Below are positions 26,903 to 34,911 of a stretch of 64,000 bases of DNA, in pieces (the stretch's first letter is position 1; every line of letters starts with the position of its first letter). The stretch lies in contig CASGAN010000001.1 in NCBI GenBank assembly GCA_949299455.1, positions 1 to 64,000 of the forward strand, read 5' to 3'. Source of the stretch: an uncultured Oscillospiraceae bacterium. Lineage in GTDB: Bacteria; Bacillota; Clostridia; Oscillospirales; Ruminococcaceae. The notes under the pieces were generated by a model. The model had not been told where the DNA came from. It was given only the letters and a program-made list of their open reading frames with translations, and ran no database searches. Position numbers and translations under genes: made by a program.

Positions 26903-26931
26903 TTGCATTCTCTGTCACATTGCGATACAAT
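26903..26931 (+). promoter_or_regulatory. Sigma-A promoter of nagA
   Basis: TTGCAT (26903-26908), 17-bp spacer, TACAAT (26926-26931). An 8-bp hairpin GCAGCGTG/CACGCTGC (26942-26966) starts a few bases after the likely start point, within the untranslated leader. Confidence 0.65.
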
Positions 26932-26988
26932 AAAGATATCGGCAGCGTGTTTTTTCTGCACGCTGCACAAAGGAAAGGAATGAGTACA

Positions 26989-28107
26989 ATGATTTTTAAA
27001 AACGGTCTTGTGCTTGACAAAAGCTTCCGCTTTGTCAAAACAGACGTCGAAGTAAAAGACGGTAAAATCGTCAATATCGGCTGTCTTGACGGCGACGATG
27101 TCGTCGATATCTCCGGCAAATACTTGATCCCGGGTCTTGTGGACGTGCACACCCACGGATGCGGCGGCGCAGACGCTTGCGACGCAACCATGGAAGCATT
27201 CGACATCATGTCCGACACCCAGGGCAAAGCAGGCATCACCTCGTTCTGCGCAACCTCGATGACCGTGCCGGAAGAGCAGATCGAGCGCATTTTCAAAGTT
27301 GTCAAAGAATACCGCGCAGGCAAACCAAAACGTGCGGCTGTCGTCGGCATCAACATGGAAGGCCCGTTCTTCTGCGAGAGCAAAAAAGGCGCACAGCGTG
27401 CCGATTGCTTAAAACTCCCGGATGTGGCATTCTTCCGCCGCTTGAACGAAGTATCCGGCAATGCAGTCAAACTCGTTGACCTTGCACCGGAGTTAGACGG
27501 CGCACTTGACTTCATCCGCGAAGTCAAAGACGAAGTCGAAGTTTCGATCGGCCACACTGCTGCAAACTATGACCAGGCAATGGCTGCAATTCTGTGCGGC
27601 GCTTCGCACGTTACCCACCTGTATAACGCAATGAACGGTCTGACCCATCGTTCTCCGGGTGTCATCGGTGCAGCTTCCGACTCGAATGTCTTCACCGAGC
27701 TGATCTGTGACGGCATTCACATCGATGCACCGGCAATCCGTGCGGCATTCAAACTGATGAACGACCGCGTCTGCCTGATTTCCGACTCGATGAGCGCTTG
27801 CGGCATGCCGAACGGTGAATACGAACTGGGCGGCCAGAAAGTCTTCATGAACGACAAAAAAGCGACACTTGTTGACGGCACTATCGCAGGCTCCGCAACA
27901 AACCTCGCTGACTGCATGAGAAAAGCAGTGGAATTCGGCATTCCGCTTGAAACTGCGATCAAAGCCGCAACATTCAACCCGGCGAAATCGATCCGCATGG
28001 AAAAACAGATCGGCAGCATCGACGTAAACCTCGACGCAGACTTGATCGTCATGAACAAAGATCTCGAATTCGAGCAGATCTACTTCAAAGGCGTTTTGGC
28101 TGACTGA
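26989..28107 (+). CDS. nagA: N-acetylglucosamine-6-phosphate deacetylase
   Basis: 372-aa amidohydrolase removing acetate from GlcNAc-6-P, for amino-sugar catabolism or cell-wall recycling. Motifs: metal-binding VDVHTHG (His54, His56), the metal Glu in 'NMEGPFF', 'SIGHT', 'HLYNAMNGL', and the catalytic Asp in 'LISDSMSACG'. Two in-frame ATGs (26980, 26989) share AAGGAAAGGA; the second gives better spacing and a normal N-terminus (MIFKNG). nagB is not adjacent. Confidence 0.94.
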   Translation: MIFKNGLVLDKSFRFVKTDVEVKDGKIVNIGCLDGDDVVDISGKYLIPGLVDVHTHGCGGADACDATMEAFDIMSDTQGKAGITSFCATSMTVPEEQIERIFKVVKEYRAGKPKRAAVVGINMEGPFFCESKKGAQRADCLKLPDVAFFRRLNEVSGNAVKLVDLAPELDGALDFIREVKDEVEVSIGHTAANYDQAMAAILCGASHVTHLYNAMNGLTHRSPGVIGAASDSNVFTELICDGIHIDAPAIRAAFKLMNDRVCLISDSMSACGMPNGEYELGGQKVFMNDKKATLVDGTIAGSATNLADCMRKAVEFGIPLETAIKAATFNPAKSIRMEKQIGSIDVNLDADLIVMNKDLEFEQIYFKGVLAD

Positions 28108-28120
28108 TAAAAACACATGA

Positions 28121-28155
28121 AAAAAGCTCCGCTTTAAAAAGCGGAGCTTTTTTTC
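28121..28155. terminator. Bidirectional rho-independent terminator
   Basis: AAAAAGCTCCGC (28121-28132) pairs with GCGGAGCTTTTT (28141-28152), with T-runs for both the rightward nagA and the leftward nadC. Confidence 0.92.
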
Positions 28156-28172
28156 TTCTTATGTTTTATTTC

Positions 28173-29009
28173 TTACATCATGCGCATCGAGATATCGAAA
28201 CATTTAACCGAGTGTGTCAGTGCGCCGAGCGAAATGATATCCACGCCGCATTCTGCAACATCACGGATATTTTCGAGTGTGACGTTGCCGGATGCTTCGA
28301 GCAGTGCGGCACCGTTTGTACGGCGGACAGCCTCTTTCATCGTGTCGTAGTCCATGTTGTCGAGCATGATGACATCCGCGCCGGCACGCAGTGCTTCATC
28401 AAGTTCCTCGAGTGTGCGGGTTTCCACCTCGATTTTGACCATGTGACCGATCTTTTGACGCAGTGCCGCCACTGCATTCGTGAGCGAGCCGTATGCGTCG
28501 ATATGGTTGTCTTTGAGCATTGCGCCGTCGCTCAAATTATAGCGATGGTTTTTGCCGCCGCCGCAGACGACCGCATATTTTTGCAGTGCACGCAGACCCG
28601 GCAGTGTTTTACGGGTATCGGTGATGCTTGCACGCGTACCCTTCACCAATTCCACACAGCGGGAGGTCATTGTCGCAATGCCGCTCATGTGCTGCAATAA
28701 ATTGAGTGCTGTGCGCTCGCCTTTTAAGAGTACACGTGTTTTTCCATGGATTTCTGCGATGATATCGCCTTTTTTGACCGGTTCGCCGTCTTTGATATAG
28801 ACTGTGAACGTTGTGGTGTCGTCAAGCAGTGTGAACACTCGGAGTGCCACATCGAGTCCGGCGAGCATGCCGTCATCTTTTGCCACAAATTTTGCGGCAG
28901 AGCAGTCTGTTTCGGGAATTAAGTAGTCGGTTGTCACATCGACATAGTTGATATCCTCCGTGATGGCACGGCGGATCACATCGTCAACATAAAATTGCGG
29001 CAGTGTCAT
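28173..29009 (-). CDS. nadC: Nicotinate-nucleotide pyrophosphorylase (quinolinate phosphoribosyltransferase)
   Basis: 278-aa enzyme converting quinolinate and PRPP to nicotinate mononucleotide in NAD synthesis. Motifs: 'EDINYVDVTTDYL', 'ERTALNLLQHMSGIAT', 'DTRKTLPGLRALQKYAVVCGGGKNHR', 'LKDNHI', 'IEVET' and 'IISLGALTHS'. It starts 13 bp after nadB, forming an nadB-nadC operon. nadA (quinolinate synthase) is not here. Confidence 0.96.
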   Translation of the reverse strand: MTLPQFYVDDVIRRAITEDINYVDVTTDYLIPETDCSAAKFVAKDDGMLAGLDVALRVFTLLDDTTTFTVYIKDGEPVKKGDIIAEIHGKTRVLLKGERTALNLLQHMSGIATMTSRCVELVKGTRASITDTRKTLPGLRALQKYAVVCGGGKNHRYNLSDGAMLKDNHIDAYGSLTNAVAALRQKIGHMVKIEVETRTLEELDEALRAGADVIMLDNMDYDTMKEAVRRTNGAALLEASGNVTLENIRDVAECGVDIISLGALTHSVKCFDISMRMM

Positions 29010-29022
29010 AGCCGGTTCCTCC

Positions 29023-30483
29023 TTATTCTTCGATCAGTTCTTTCAAGATGATATATGCCACATATGCAAGGCTTCTCGCCTCCACATAGTCGCGTGTCAA
29101 ATGATAACCCGGACGATCAAGCTCGTTTTTGATCTCCTCCACCCGTTTTAAGCCCTCTTTTACCGCCTCAAAATCGGGGGCGACAAAATACGCGTGCTGC
29201 ATGATGGCGCGGATCTCTGTACGGAATCCGTGCGGCAGTTCGCGCTCGGACAGAACAGGCGAAAATTCGAAATCATCAAACTGTGCCGGTGTATTGAGCG
29301 CCTGTTCGTTAATCACAGCTGCTGCTCTACGGGAGAACACGACGGCCTCAAGCAACGAGTTGCTTGCCAGTCGGTTTGCACCGTGCACACCGGTATGCGA
29401 GCATTCACCGCACGCAAACAGACCCGGAATCGTTGTCTGCGAATCGGAATCGACCTGAATGCCGCCCATCAGATAATGCTGACATGGGAACACCGGAATC
29501 CGGTCGGTCGTCATGTCGATGCCCTCTTTTTTTAAGTTTTCATAGATAAGCGGGAAGCGATTCCGAATAAAATCGGGATCTTTATATGTAATATCGAGAT
29601 AGAAGTGGTCGGAGCCGGTGCGTTTTGCCTCCTCCATGATCGAACGCGACACCACATCACGCGGCGCAAGCTCTAAACGCTCGTCATACTCGTGCATAAA
29701 GCGGTTGCCGTGACAGTTTAACAGGTAAGCGCCCTCGCCGCGCACGCTCTCCGAAATCAAAAAGCTCTCGCGCGTTTTGCGGTTTGCAAATGCCGTCGGA
29801 TGGAACTGCACAAAATGCAGATTTTTGATCGGCACGCTCATGCGGTATGCGAGCGTAATGCCGTCTCCCGTTGCGATTGCGGAGTTTGTCGTATACTCAT
29901 ACACACGTCCGATACCGCCCGACGCAATGATGAAAAAGCGCGAATGAAGTGTGACCTGCTCGCCCGAAGGAAGCAGGACGAGTGCGTGGAATGTATGTTC
30001 GGTTTTCTTTATCTCACACACCACCGCGTCCGAAAGCAGCGTGATGTTTTCCCGCTCGTGCACTTTTACGAGTAACGCATCCACGATCGCTTTGCCGGTG
30101 CAATCCTTGTGATGGAGAATGCGCGGACGGGTGTGACCGCCTTCAAGCGTGAGGTTCGGCGTGCCGTCCTCGTTTAAATCAAAGTCCACACCGAGCTTTG
30201 CAAGGTTCATGACATCCGCCGGACCCTCCGTGGTGAGAATCTCCACCGCCCTGCGGTCGTTGCGGAATCCGCCGGCGACCAATGTGTCATTGATATGTTT
30301 TTGCACACTGTCGTTTTTCGTGTCGGTCACTGCGGCAATACCGCCCTGTGCCAGACTCGAGTTGCTGAGCGTCTCACTCTGTTTTGTGAGCACAAGCACG
30401 CGCAGCCGCTTGTCGAGATTCAGCGCGCCATACAATCCGGCTGCGCCGCCTCCCATGATAATCACGTCAAACTGTTTCTCCAA
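29023..30483 (-). CDS. nadB: L-aspartate oxidase
   Basis: 486-aa FAD enzyme of de novo NAD synthesis, oxidising aspartate to iminoaspartate; anaerobes use fumarate as acceptor. The dinucleotide fold is 'DVIIMGGGAAGLYGAL' at the N-terminus. 'SSLAQGGIAAV', 'GGHTRPRILH' and 'GGIQVDSDSQTTIPGLFACGECSHTGVHGANRLASNSLLE' are the family signatures. The start is uncertain: TTG at 30483 has GAGGAA 9 nt upstream, while GTG at 30492 adds three residues but overlaps that site. Heads the nadBC operon. Confidence 0.93.
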   Translation of the reverse strand: MEKQFDVIIMGGGAAGLYGALNLDKRLRVLVLTKQSETLSNSSLAQGGIAAVTDTKNDSVQKHINDTLVAGGFRNDRRAVEILTTEGPADVMNLAKLGVDFDLNEDGTPNLTLEGGHTRPRILHHKDCTGKAIVDALLVKVHERENITLLSDAVVCEIKKTEHTFHALVLLPSGEQVTLHSRFFIIASGGIGRVYEYTTNSAIATGDGITLAYRMSVPIKNLHFVQFHPTAFANRKTRESFLISESVRGEGAYLLNCHGNRFMHEYDERLELAPRDVVSRSIMEEAKRTGSDHFYLDITYKDPDFIRNRFPLIYENLKKEGIDMTTDRIPVFPCQHYLMGGIQVDSDSQTTIPGLFACGECSHTGVHGANRLASNSLLEAVVFSRRAAAVINEQALNTPAQFDDFEFSPVLSERELPHGFRTEIRAIMQHAYFVAPDFEAVKEGLKRVEEIKNELDRPGYHLTRDYVEARSLAYVAYIILKELIEE

Positions 30484-30728
30484 AAGGCCCACTTCCTCAT
30501 TGTTTCACGTAAAAAAAATAAATGCATCTGTGCAACTTATAAAAAGTTATACTTATTTTATTATAACATGGAGTTTACAAAAAAGAAAGATACTCCGTGC
30601 TGTTTTCGCGCATGACACAGCTCTTTTTTCGATATGTATATAGCATCGCATACCGTTTTCCACCCGCACCCGATGCAAACAGGATGATTTGTTTCATCCG
30701 AATCATCATTCTGGATGCCTGATTGAAA

Positions 30729-30772
30729 TCACGGCACTTCTTTTTTGAAAAAAGCCCCATTTCACGGCACTT
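30729..30772. repeat. 11-bp direct repeats spaced 33 bp upstream of ddl
   Basis: TCACGGCACTT occurs at 30729-30739 and again at 30762-30772. The start-to-start distance is 33 bp, three helical turns, and the second copy ends 15 bp before the ddl -35. This arrangement suits a dimeric DNA-binding regulator, but the regulator is unknown. Confidence 0.5.
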
Positions 30773-30787
30773 TTGCGTTGTTTCGTG

Positions 30788-30816
30788 TTGCGAAAAACGT
30801 GAAAACATGGTATGAT
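30788..30816 (+). promoter_or_regulatory. Sigma-A promoter of the ddl-murI-argS operon
   Basis: TTGCGA (30788-30793), 17-bp spacer, TATGAT (30811-30816), 38 bp before the ddl start. Confidence 0.65.
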
Positions 30817-30854
30817 GTAGTTTGATTAAAATTTAGACAGGATGGCGTTTTGAT

Positions 30855-31910
30855 ATGACCAAAAAAATGAGTCTTGGACTGGTTTTCGGCGGCGCATCGA
30901 GCGAATATGAAGTTTCGCTGTTGTCCGTCACTTCCGTACTGAATCAAATTGACCGCGAAAAATATGACATTCACCGCATCGGCATCACAAAAGATGGCGC
31001 GATGTTTTACTATACCGGCGAGGACAGCCGCATTGCCGAAAACAAATGGCAGGGCGAGGGCTGCATTCCGTGTGTACTGAGCCCTGACCGCACACACCAC
31101 GGCATTCTGGTGCTCGAGGACACACCGCGCGTAATCCGTTTGGACTGCGTCTTCCCCGTGCTCCACGGCAAAAACGGCGAAGACGGCACCATTCAGGGCC
31201 TTCTTACGATGGCAGGTATTCCGTTTGTCGGCTGCGGCACACTCGCAAGCGCTGCATGCATGGATAAAGTCACCACGCACACCATGCTTGACAAAGCCGG
31301 TGTTCTGGGTGCAAAATGGCGCTCGGTCACACAGCACGAATACGCGCGCGACAACGACGCATTCCTGGACGAAGTCGAGCACGCGCTCGGCTATCCGTGC
31401 TTTGTCAAACCGGCAAACGCAGGTTCGTCTGTCGGCATCACAAAAGCACATAACCGCGCCGAACTCACTGACGCAATGACACTCGCACTGTCGCACGACA
31501 GCAAAGTGATCGTTGAAGAGATGATCACCGGTCTTGAGGTTGAATGCGCGGTGCTTGGAAACGAGGAGCCGATCGCATCGTGCATCGGCGAGATCGCACC
31601 GTCGAATGAGTTTTACGACTATAACGCAAAATATTTGGACGGCAAAAGTGTGACTTACATCCCTGCTCGCATCGGCGAAAAGGAATCGGAAGAAATCCGC
31701 CGTATTGCCGCACACGCATACACCATCATGGGATGCCGCGGATTCTCCCGCGTTGACTTCTTCCTGTGCGAAAACGGCGAGATTCTCTTGAACGAGATCA
31801 ACACCATCCCGGGATTTACAAGCATCAGCATGTATCCGCAGCTGTTTATTGAAAGCGGCATTCCCTACAGCGAGCTGATCGATCGTCTGATCGGCTATGC
31901 AATGGAATAA
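30855..31910 (+). CDS. ddl: D-alanine--D-alanine ligase
   Basis: 351-aa ATP-grasp enzyme making D-Ala-D-Ala for peptidoglycan. Motifs: 'LVFGGASSEYEVSLLS' at the N-terminus, 'HGKNGEDGTIQGLL', 'FVKPANAGSSVGITKA', the loop 'EFYDYNAKY' (the Tyr expected for D-Ala rather than D-Lac specificity), 'FSRVDFFL' and 'NEINTIPGFT'. First gene of a five-gene rightward operon with murI, DUF1934, argS and a homocysteine methyltransferase. The start follows ACAGGATGG. Confidence 0.96.
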   Translation: MTKKMSLGLVFGGASSEYEVSLLSVTSVLNQIDREKYDIHRIGITKDGAMFYYTGEDSRIAENKWQGEGCIPCVLSPDRTHHGILVLEDTPRVIRLDCVFPVLHGKNGEDGTIQGLLTMAGIPFVGCGTLASAACMDKVTTHTMLDKAGVLGAKWRSVTQHEYARDNDAFLDEVEHALGYPCFVKPANAGSSVGITKAHNRAELTDAMTLALSHDSKVIVEEMITGLEVECAVLGNEEPIASCIGEIAPSNEFYDYNAKYLDGKSVTYIPARIGEKESEEIRRIAAHAYTIMGCRGFSRVDFFLCENGEILLNEINTIPGFTSISMYPQLFIESGIPYSELIDRLIGYAME

Positions 31911-31925
31911 AAAGGAGCGAACGGA

Positions 31926-32744
31926 ATGAATGACAGCCGCCCCATCGGCGTGTTTGACTCAGGACTCGGCGGACTCACCGCCGTGCGCGCACTGCAAACC
32001 CTGCTGCCAAACGAACACATCGTCTATTTCGGCGACACCGGCCGCGTTCCTTACGGTACACGAAGCCGCGAAACGGTCCGCAAATATGCAAGACAGGATA
32101 TGCGGTTTTTGCTCTCGCACGAGGTCAAAATGGTGATTGCCGCCTGCAACACAGTGAGCGCAAGCGTGTCGGACGACGATCTTTCCCTGCTCCATGTACC
32201 GTTTATCGAAGTGCTCACACCGGCGGCGCGCCGTGCGGTATCAAGCACCAAAAACAAAAAAGTGGCTTTGATCGGCACGCCTGCGACCGTCAAAAGCGGC
32301 GCATATGAGCGCGCAATTCATGCGCTCGACCCTGACATCACGCTCACACCGGTCGCTTGTCCGCTGTTTGTGCCGCTTGTCGAAAACGGCTTCACCGCAG
32401 ACGACGATCCCGTCACAACACTCGTGGCACAAAAATATTTGGCACCTGTCATCGAAAGCGGCGCAGATACGCTGATTTTAGGCTGCACGCATTACCCGAT
32501 TTTAAAAGGGGTGCTCCGACGTGTGCTCGGCGATTCGGTAACGCTCATCGATTCGGGCAAAGAGGCCGCCAAACAGGCAAAAGACTGTTTGATGAAAAAC
32601 GGTCTGCTTGCAGCTGATACACAGACCGGTGAAACGCAGTATTATGTGAGCGACAGCGCAGAGAGCTTTGCGATGCTGGCAGAACCGATCATCGGCGAAT
32701 CGGTTGCAGACTGCGCCACCCAGATTGACATCGACACCTATTAA
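31926..32744 (+). CDS. murI: Glutamate racemase
   Basis: 272-aa cofactor-independent racemase supplying D-glutamate for peptidoglycan. The two catalytic cysteines lie in 'AACNTVSA' (about residue 76) and 'GCTHYPIL' (about residue 187). The N-terminus 'PIGVFDSGLGGLTAVRAL' and 'YFGDTGRVPYGTRS' are family hallmarks. AAAAAGGAGCG upstream; 15 bp after ddl, both feeding cell-wall precursor synthesis. Confidence 0.96.
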   Translation: MNDSRPIGVFDSGLGGLTAVRALQTLLPNEHIVYFGDTGRVPYGTRSRETVRKYARQDMRFLLSHEVKMVIAACNTVSASVSDDDLSLLHVPFIEVLTPAARRAVSSTKNKKVALIGTPATVKSGAYERAIHALDPDITLTPVACPLFVPLVENGFTADDDPVTTLVAQKYLAPVIESGADTLILGCTHYPILKGVLRRVLGDSVTLIDSGKEAAKQAKDCLMKNGLLAADTQTGETQYYVSDSAESFAMLAEPIIGESVADCATQIDIDTY

Positions 32745-32765
32745 CAAAATGAAAAGGACGTATTC

Positions 32766-33185
32766 ATGAAAAAAGAGGTATTCATCAGTATTCGCGGTGT
32801 CCAGCACATCGGCGAAGAGGAAGACGTCACCGAGCTGTTTACACAAGGTACTTTTTACCAAAAAAACGGCAGTTTCTATATCGCCTATGAGGAAAGCGAA
32901 ACGACCGGTTTTGCGGGAAGCCGCACAACCCTGAAAGTCGATCCGAAAGGGCGCATTACCCTGTTTCGAAACGGCGCAGTGCGTTCGCACCTCATCATTA
33001 TGCCGGGTGAACGCAACATCGGCCACTACGGCATGGCAGAAGGCGATCTGATGATCGGCGTAAGCGCCAAATCGGTCGATTCCACGCTGACCGAACACGG
33101 CGGCGATCTGCATTTTTCATACAGCTTGGACGTCAATTCCTCGCTGTTAAGCGAAAACGAAGTATTTATCAATATCAAGGAATAA
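32766..33185 (+). CDS. DUF1934 (YwiB-like) beta-barrel protein
   Basis: 139 aa, mostly beta-strand, matching the DUF1934 calycin-like family whose gene usually sits next to argS in Firmicutes, as here (13 bp before argS). Recognisable pieces are 'YIAYEESETTGFAG-RTTLKV', 'FRNGAVRSHLI' and the C-terminal 'LDVNSSLLSENEVFINIKE'. Biological role unknown; ligand binding is only suggested by the fold. Clean ribosome site AAAAGGACG. Confidence 0.82.
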   Translation: MKKEVFISIRGVQHIGEEEDVTELFTQGTFYQKNGSFYIAYEESETTGFAGSRTTLKVDPKGRITLFRNGAVRSHLIIMPGERNIGHYGMAEGDLMIGVSAKSVDSTLTEHGGDLHFSYSLDVNSSLLSENEVFINIKE

Positions 33186-33198
33186 TCAGGAGGACTTT

Positions 33199-34893
33199 AT
33201 GAACAACCCTATTGCACAGGCAAAAGCACAAATCCGCGAACTGCTCTTAGGCGCACTCGGCCGCTTGACCGCTGCAGGCACACTCGAGGCGGTTCCTGTC
33301 CCGGACTTCACCGTCGAAATCCCGGCTGATCCGAAAAACGGCGATTTTGCCGCAAACCTCGCAATGGTTTCGGCAAAAGCATTCCACATGGCACCGCGCA
33401 AAATCGCAGAGGCCATTGCCTCGGAAATGAACATGACCGGCACCATGTTTGACCGCATGGAGATCGCAGGCCCGGGCTTTTTGAACTTTTATTTAAGCGA
33501 CCGCTTCTATTCAGACGTGCTGCGCGAGATTGAATCCGCAGGCAAAGACTACGGCCGCACTGATTTCGGCAAGAAAAAACGCGTCATGGTCGAATTTGTA
33601 TCGGCAAACCCGACCGGCCCGATGCACATCGGCAACGCACGCGGCGGTGCAATCGGCGACAGCTTGGCTTCCGTGCTTGACTGGGCAGGCTATGACGTCA
33701 CCAGAGAATTTTATGTAAACGACGCCGGCAACCAGATCAACAAATTCGGTTTGTCGCTCTCTGTGCGCTATCAGCAGGTATTCAAAGGCGAAGATGCAGT
33801 AGAACTCCCGGCAGACGCATATCAGGGCAAAGATATTTTGGAGCATGCAAAGAAATTCGCAGAGATCTACGGCGACAAATATCTTGAATGCGACGAGGAA
33901 ACCCGTCGTGCCGCACTCGTAAACTACGCGCTCCCGCTCAACATTGAAGCGCTCAAAAACGACCTCGCAAAATACCGCATTTTTTATGATGTGTGGTTCT
34001 TGGAGAGTACTTTACACGATTCGGGTGAAGTCATGAAATCGGTGGAGCGTCTGACCGAAAACGGCTACACCTACGAAAAAGACGGCACCATTTTCTACAA
34101 AGCAACCGCATTCGGCGCAGAAAAAGACGACGTGCTCGTCCGTGCAAACGGTGTACCGACCTATTTTGCGGCTGACATCGCATATCACTACAACAAATTC
34201 GCTGTCCGCGGCTTTGATAAAGTCATCAATATCTGGGGCGCTGACCACCACGGCCACGTTGCACGTTTGAAAGGTGCAATGGATGCCATCGGCTTGGACG
34301 GCAACAAACTCGATATCGTGCTGATGCAGCTTGTCAAGCTGATGCGTGACGGCCAGCCGGTCAAAGTCAGCAAACGTACCGGCAAATCGATCACCCTCGT
34401 CGACCTGCTCGAAGAAGTGCCGATCGATGCAGCACGTTTCTTCTTCAATCTGCGTGAGGCAAATTCGCAGATGGACTTTGACTTGGATCTCGCAGTGGAA
34501 GAAAGCTCGAAAAACCCGGTTTACTACGTCCAGTACGCACACGCGCGCATTTGCAGCATCCTGCGTACACTCGAAAGCGAGTCGATCACACCGAAAGCAC
34601 TGTGCGAAAACGATCTGTCCGTGCTTTCAACCGACGAGGAAAAAATGCTCATCCGTTTCCTCGCAAAACTGCCGCAGGAGATTATCGATGCTGCAAACGA
34701 CTACGATCCGGCACGCATCACCCGCTATGCGATCGACCTGGCAACGCTGTTCCACAAATTCTACAATGCATGCCGCGTGAAATGCGGCGACGACTGCACC
34801 ATGCACGCACGTTTGGCGCTCTGCGTGGCAGTCAAAACCGTTCTCGGCAACGTGCTCTCTCTGTTAAAGATTGATGCACCGGAGTCGATGTAA
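33199..34893 (+). CDS. argS: Arginyl-tRNA synthetase
   Basis: 564-aa class I synthetase charging tRNA-Arg. HIGH motif: 'NPTGPMHIGNARGG' at about residue 136. The C-terminal catalytic half has 'VSKRTGKSITL' in place of KMSKS, normal for ArgRS. An N-terminal additional (tRNA D-loop recognition) domain precedes, and the anticodon-binding helical bundle closes the protein ('YARICS...YDPARITRYAIDLATLFHKFYNACRV'). CAGGAGG lies 7 nt before the ATG. Confidence 0.97.
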   Translation: MNNPIAQAKAQIRELLLGALGRLTAAGTLEAVPVPDFTVEIPADPKNGDFAANLAMVSAKAFHMAPRKIAEAIASEMNMTGTMFDRMEIAGPGFLNFYLSDRFYSDVLREIESAGKDYGRTDFGKKKRVMVEFVSANPTGPMHIGNARGGAIGDSLASVLDWAGYDVTREFYVNDAGNQINKFGLSLSVRYQQVFKGEDAVELPADAYQGKDILEHAKKFAEIYGDKYLECDEETRRAALVNYALPLNIEALKNDLAKYRIFYDVWFLESTLHDSGEVMKSVERLTENGYTYEKDGTIFYKATAFGAEKDDVLVRANGVPTYFAADIAYHYNKFAVRGFDKVINIWGADHHGHVARLKGAMDAIGLDGNKLDIVLMQLVKLMRDGQPVKVSKRTGKSITLVDLLEEVPIDAARFFFNLREANSQMDFDLDLAVEESSKNPVYYVQYAHARICSILRTLESESITPKALCENDLSVLSTDEEKMLIRFLAKLPQEIIDAANDYDPARITRYAIDLATLFHKFYNACRVKCGDDCTMHARLALCVAVKTVLGNVLSLLKIDAPESM

Positions 34894-34911
34894 TCAGAGA
34901 AAGGATGTATC

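Larger units (their letters stand above)
30484..30854. other. 371-bp intergenic region between nadB and ddl
   Basis: No credible gene. The left 90 bp is very AT-rich (30520-30570) and should hold the leftward nadB promoter, but no single -35/-10 pair stands out; TATAAT reads on the minus strand at about 30560-30565. The right part holds a GGATGA/TCATCC hairpin (30681-30698), 11-bp direct repeats 33 bp apart, a CTTTTTTGAAAAAAG palindrome between them, and the ddl promoter. A 77-codon leftward frame here has no ribosome site. Confidence 0.6.

Noticed and set aside
30575-30808. 77-codon leftward frame in the nadB-ddl gap
   Set aside because: No ribosome site and biased composition, and it covers the ddl promoter and the repeats.
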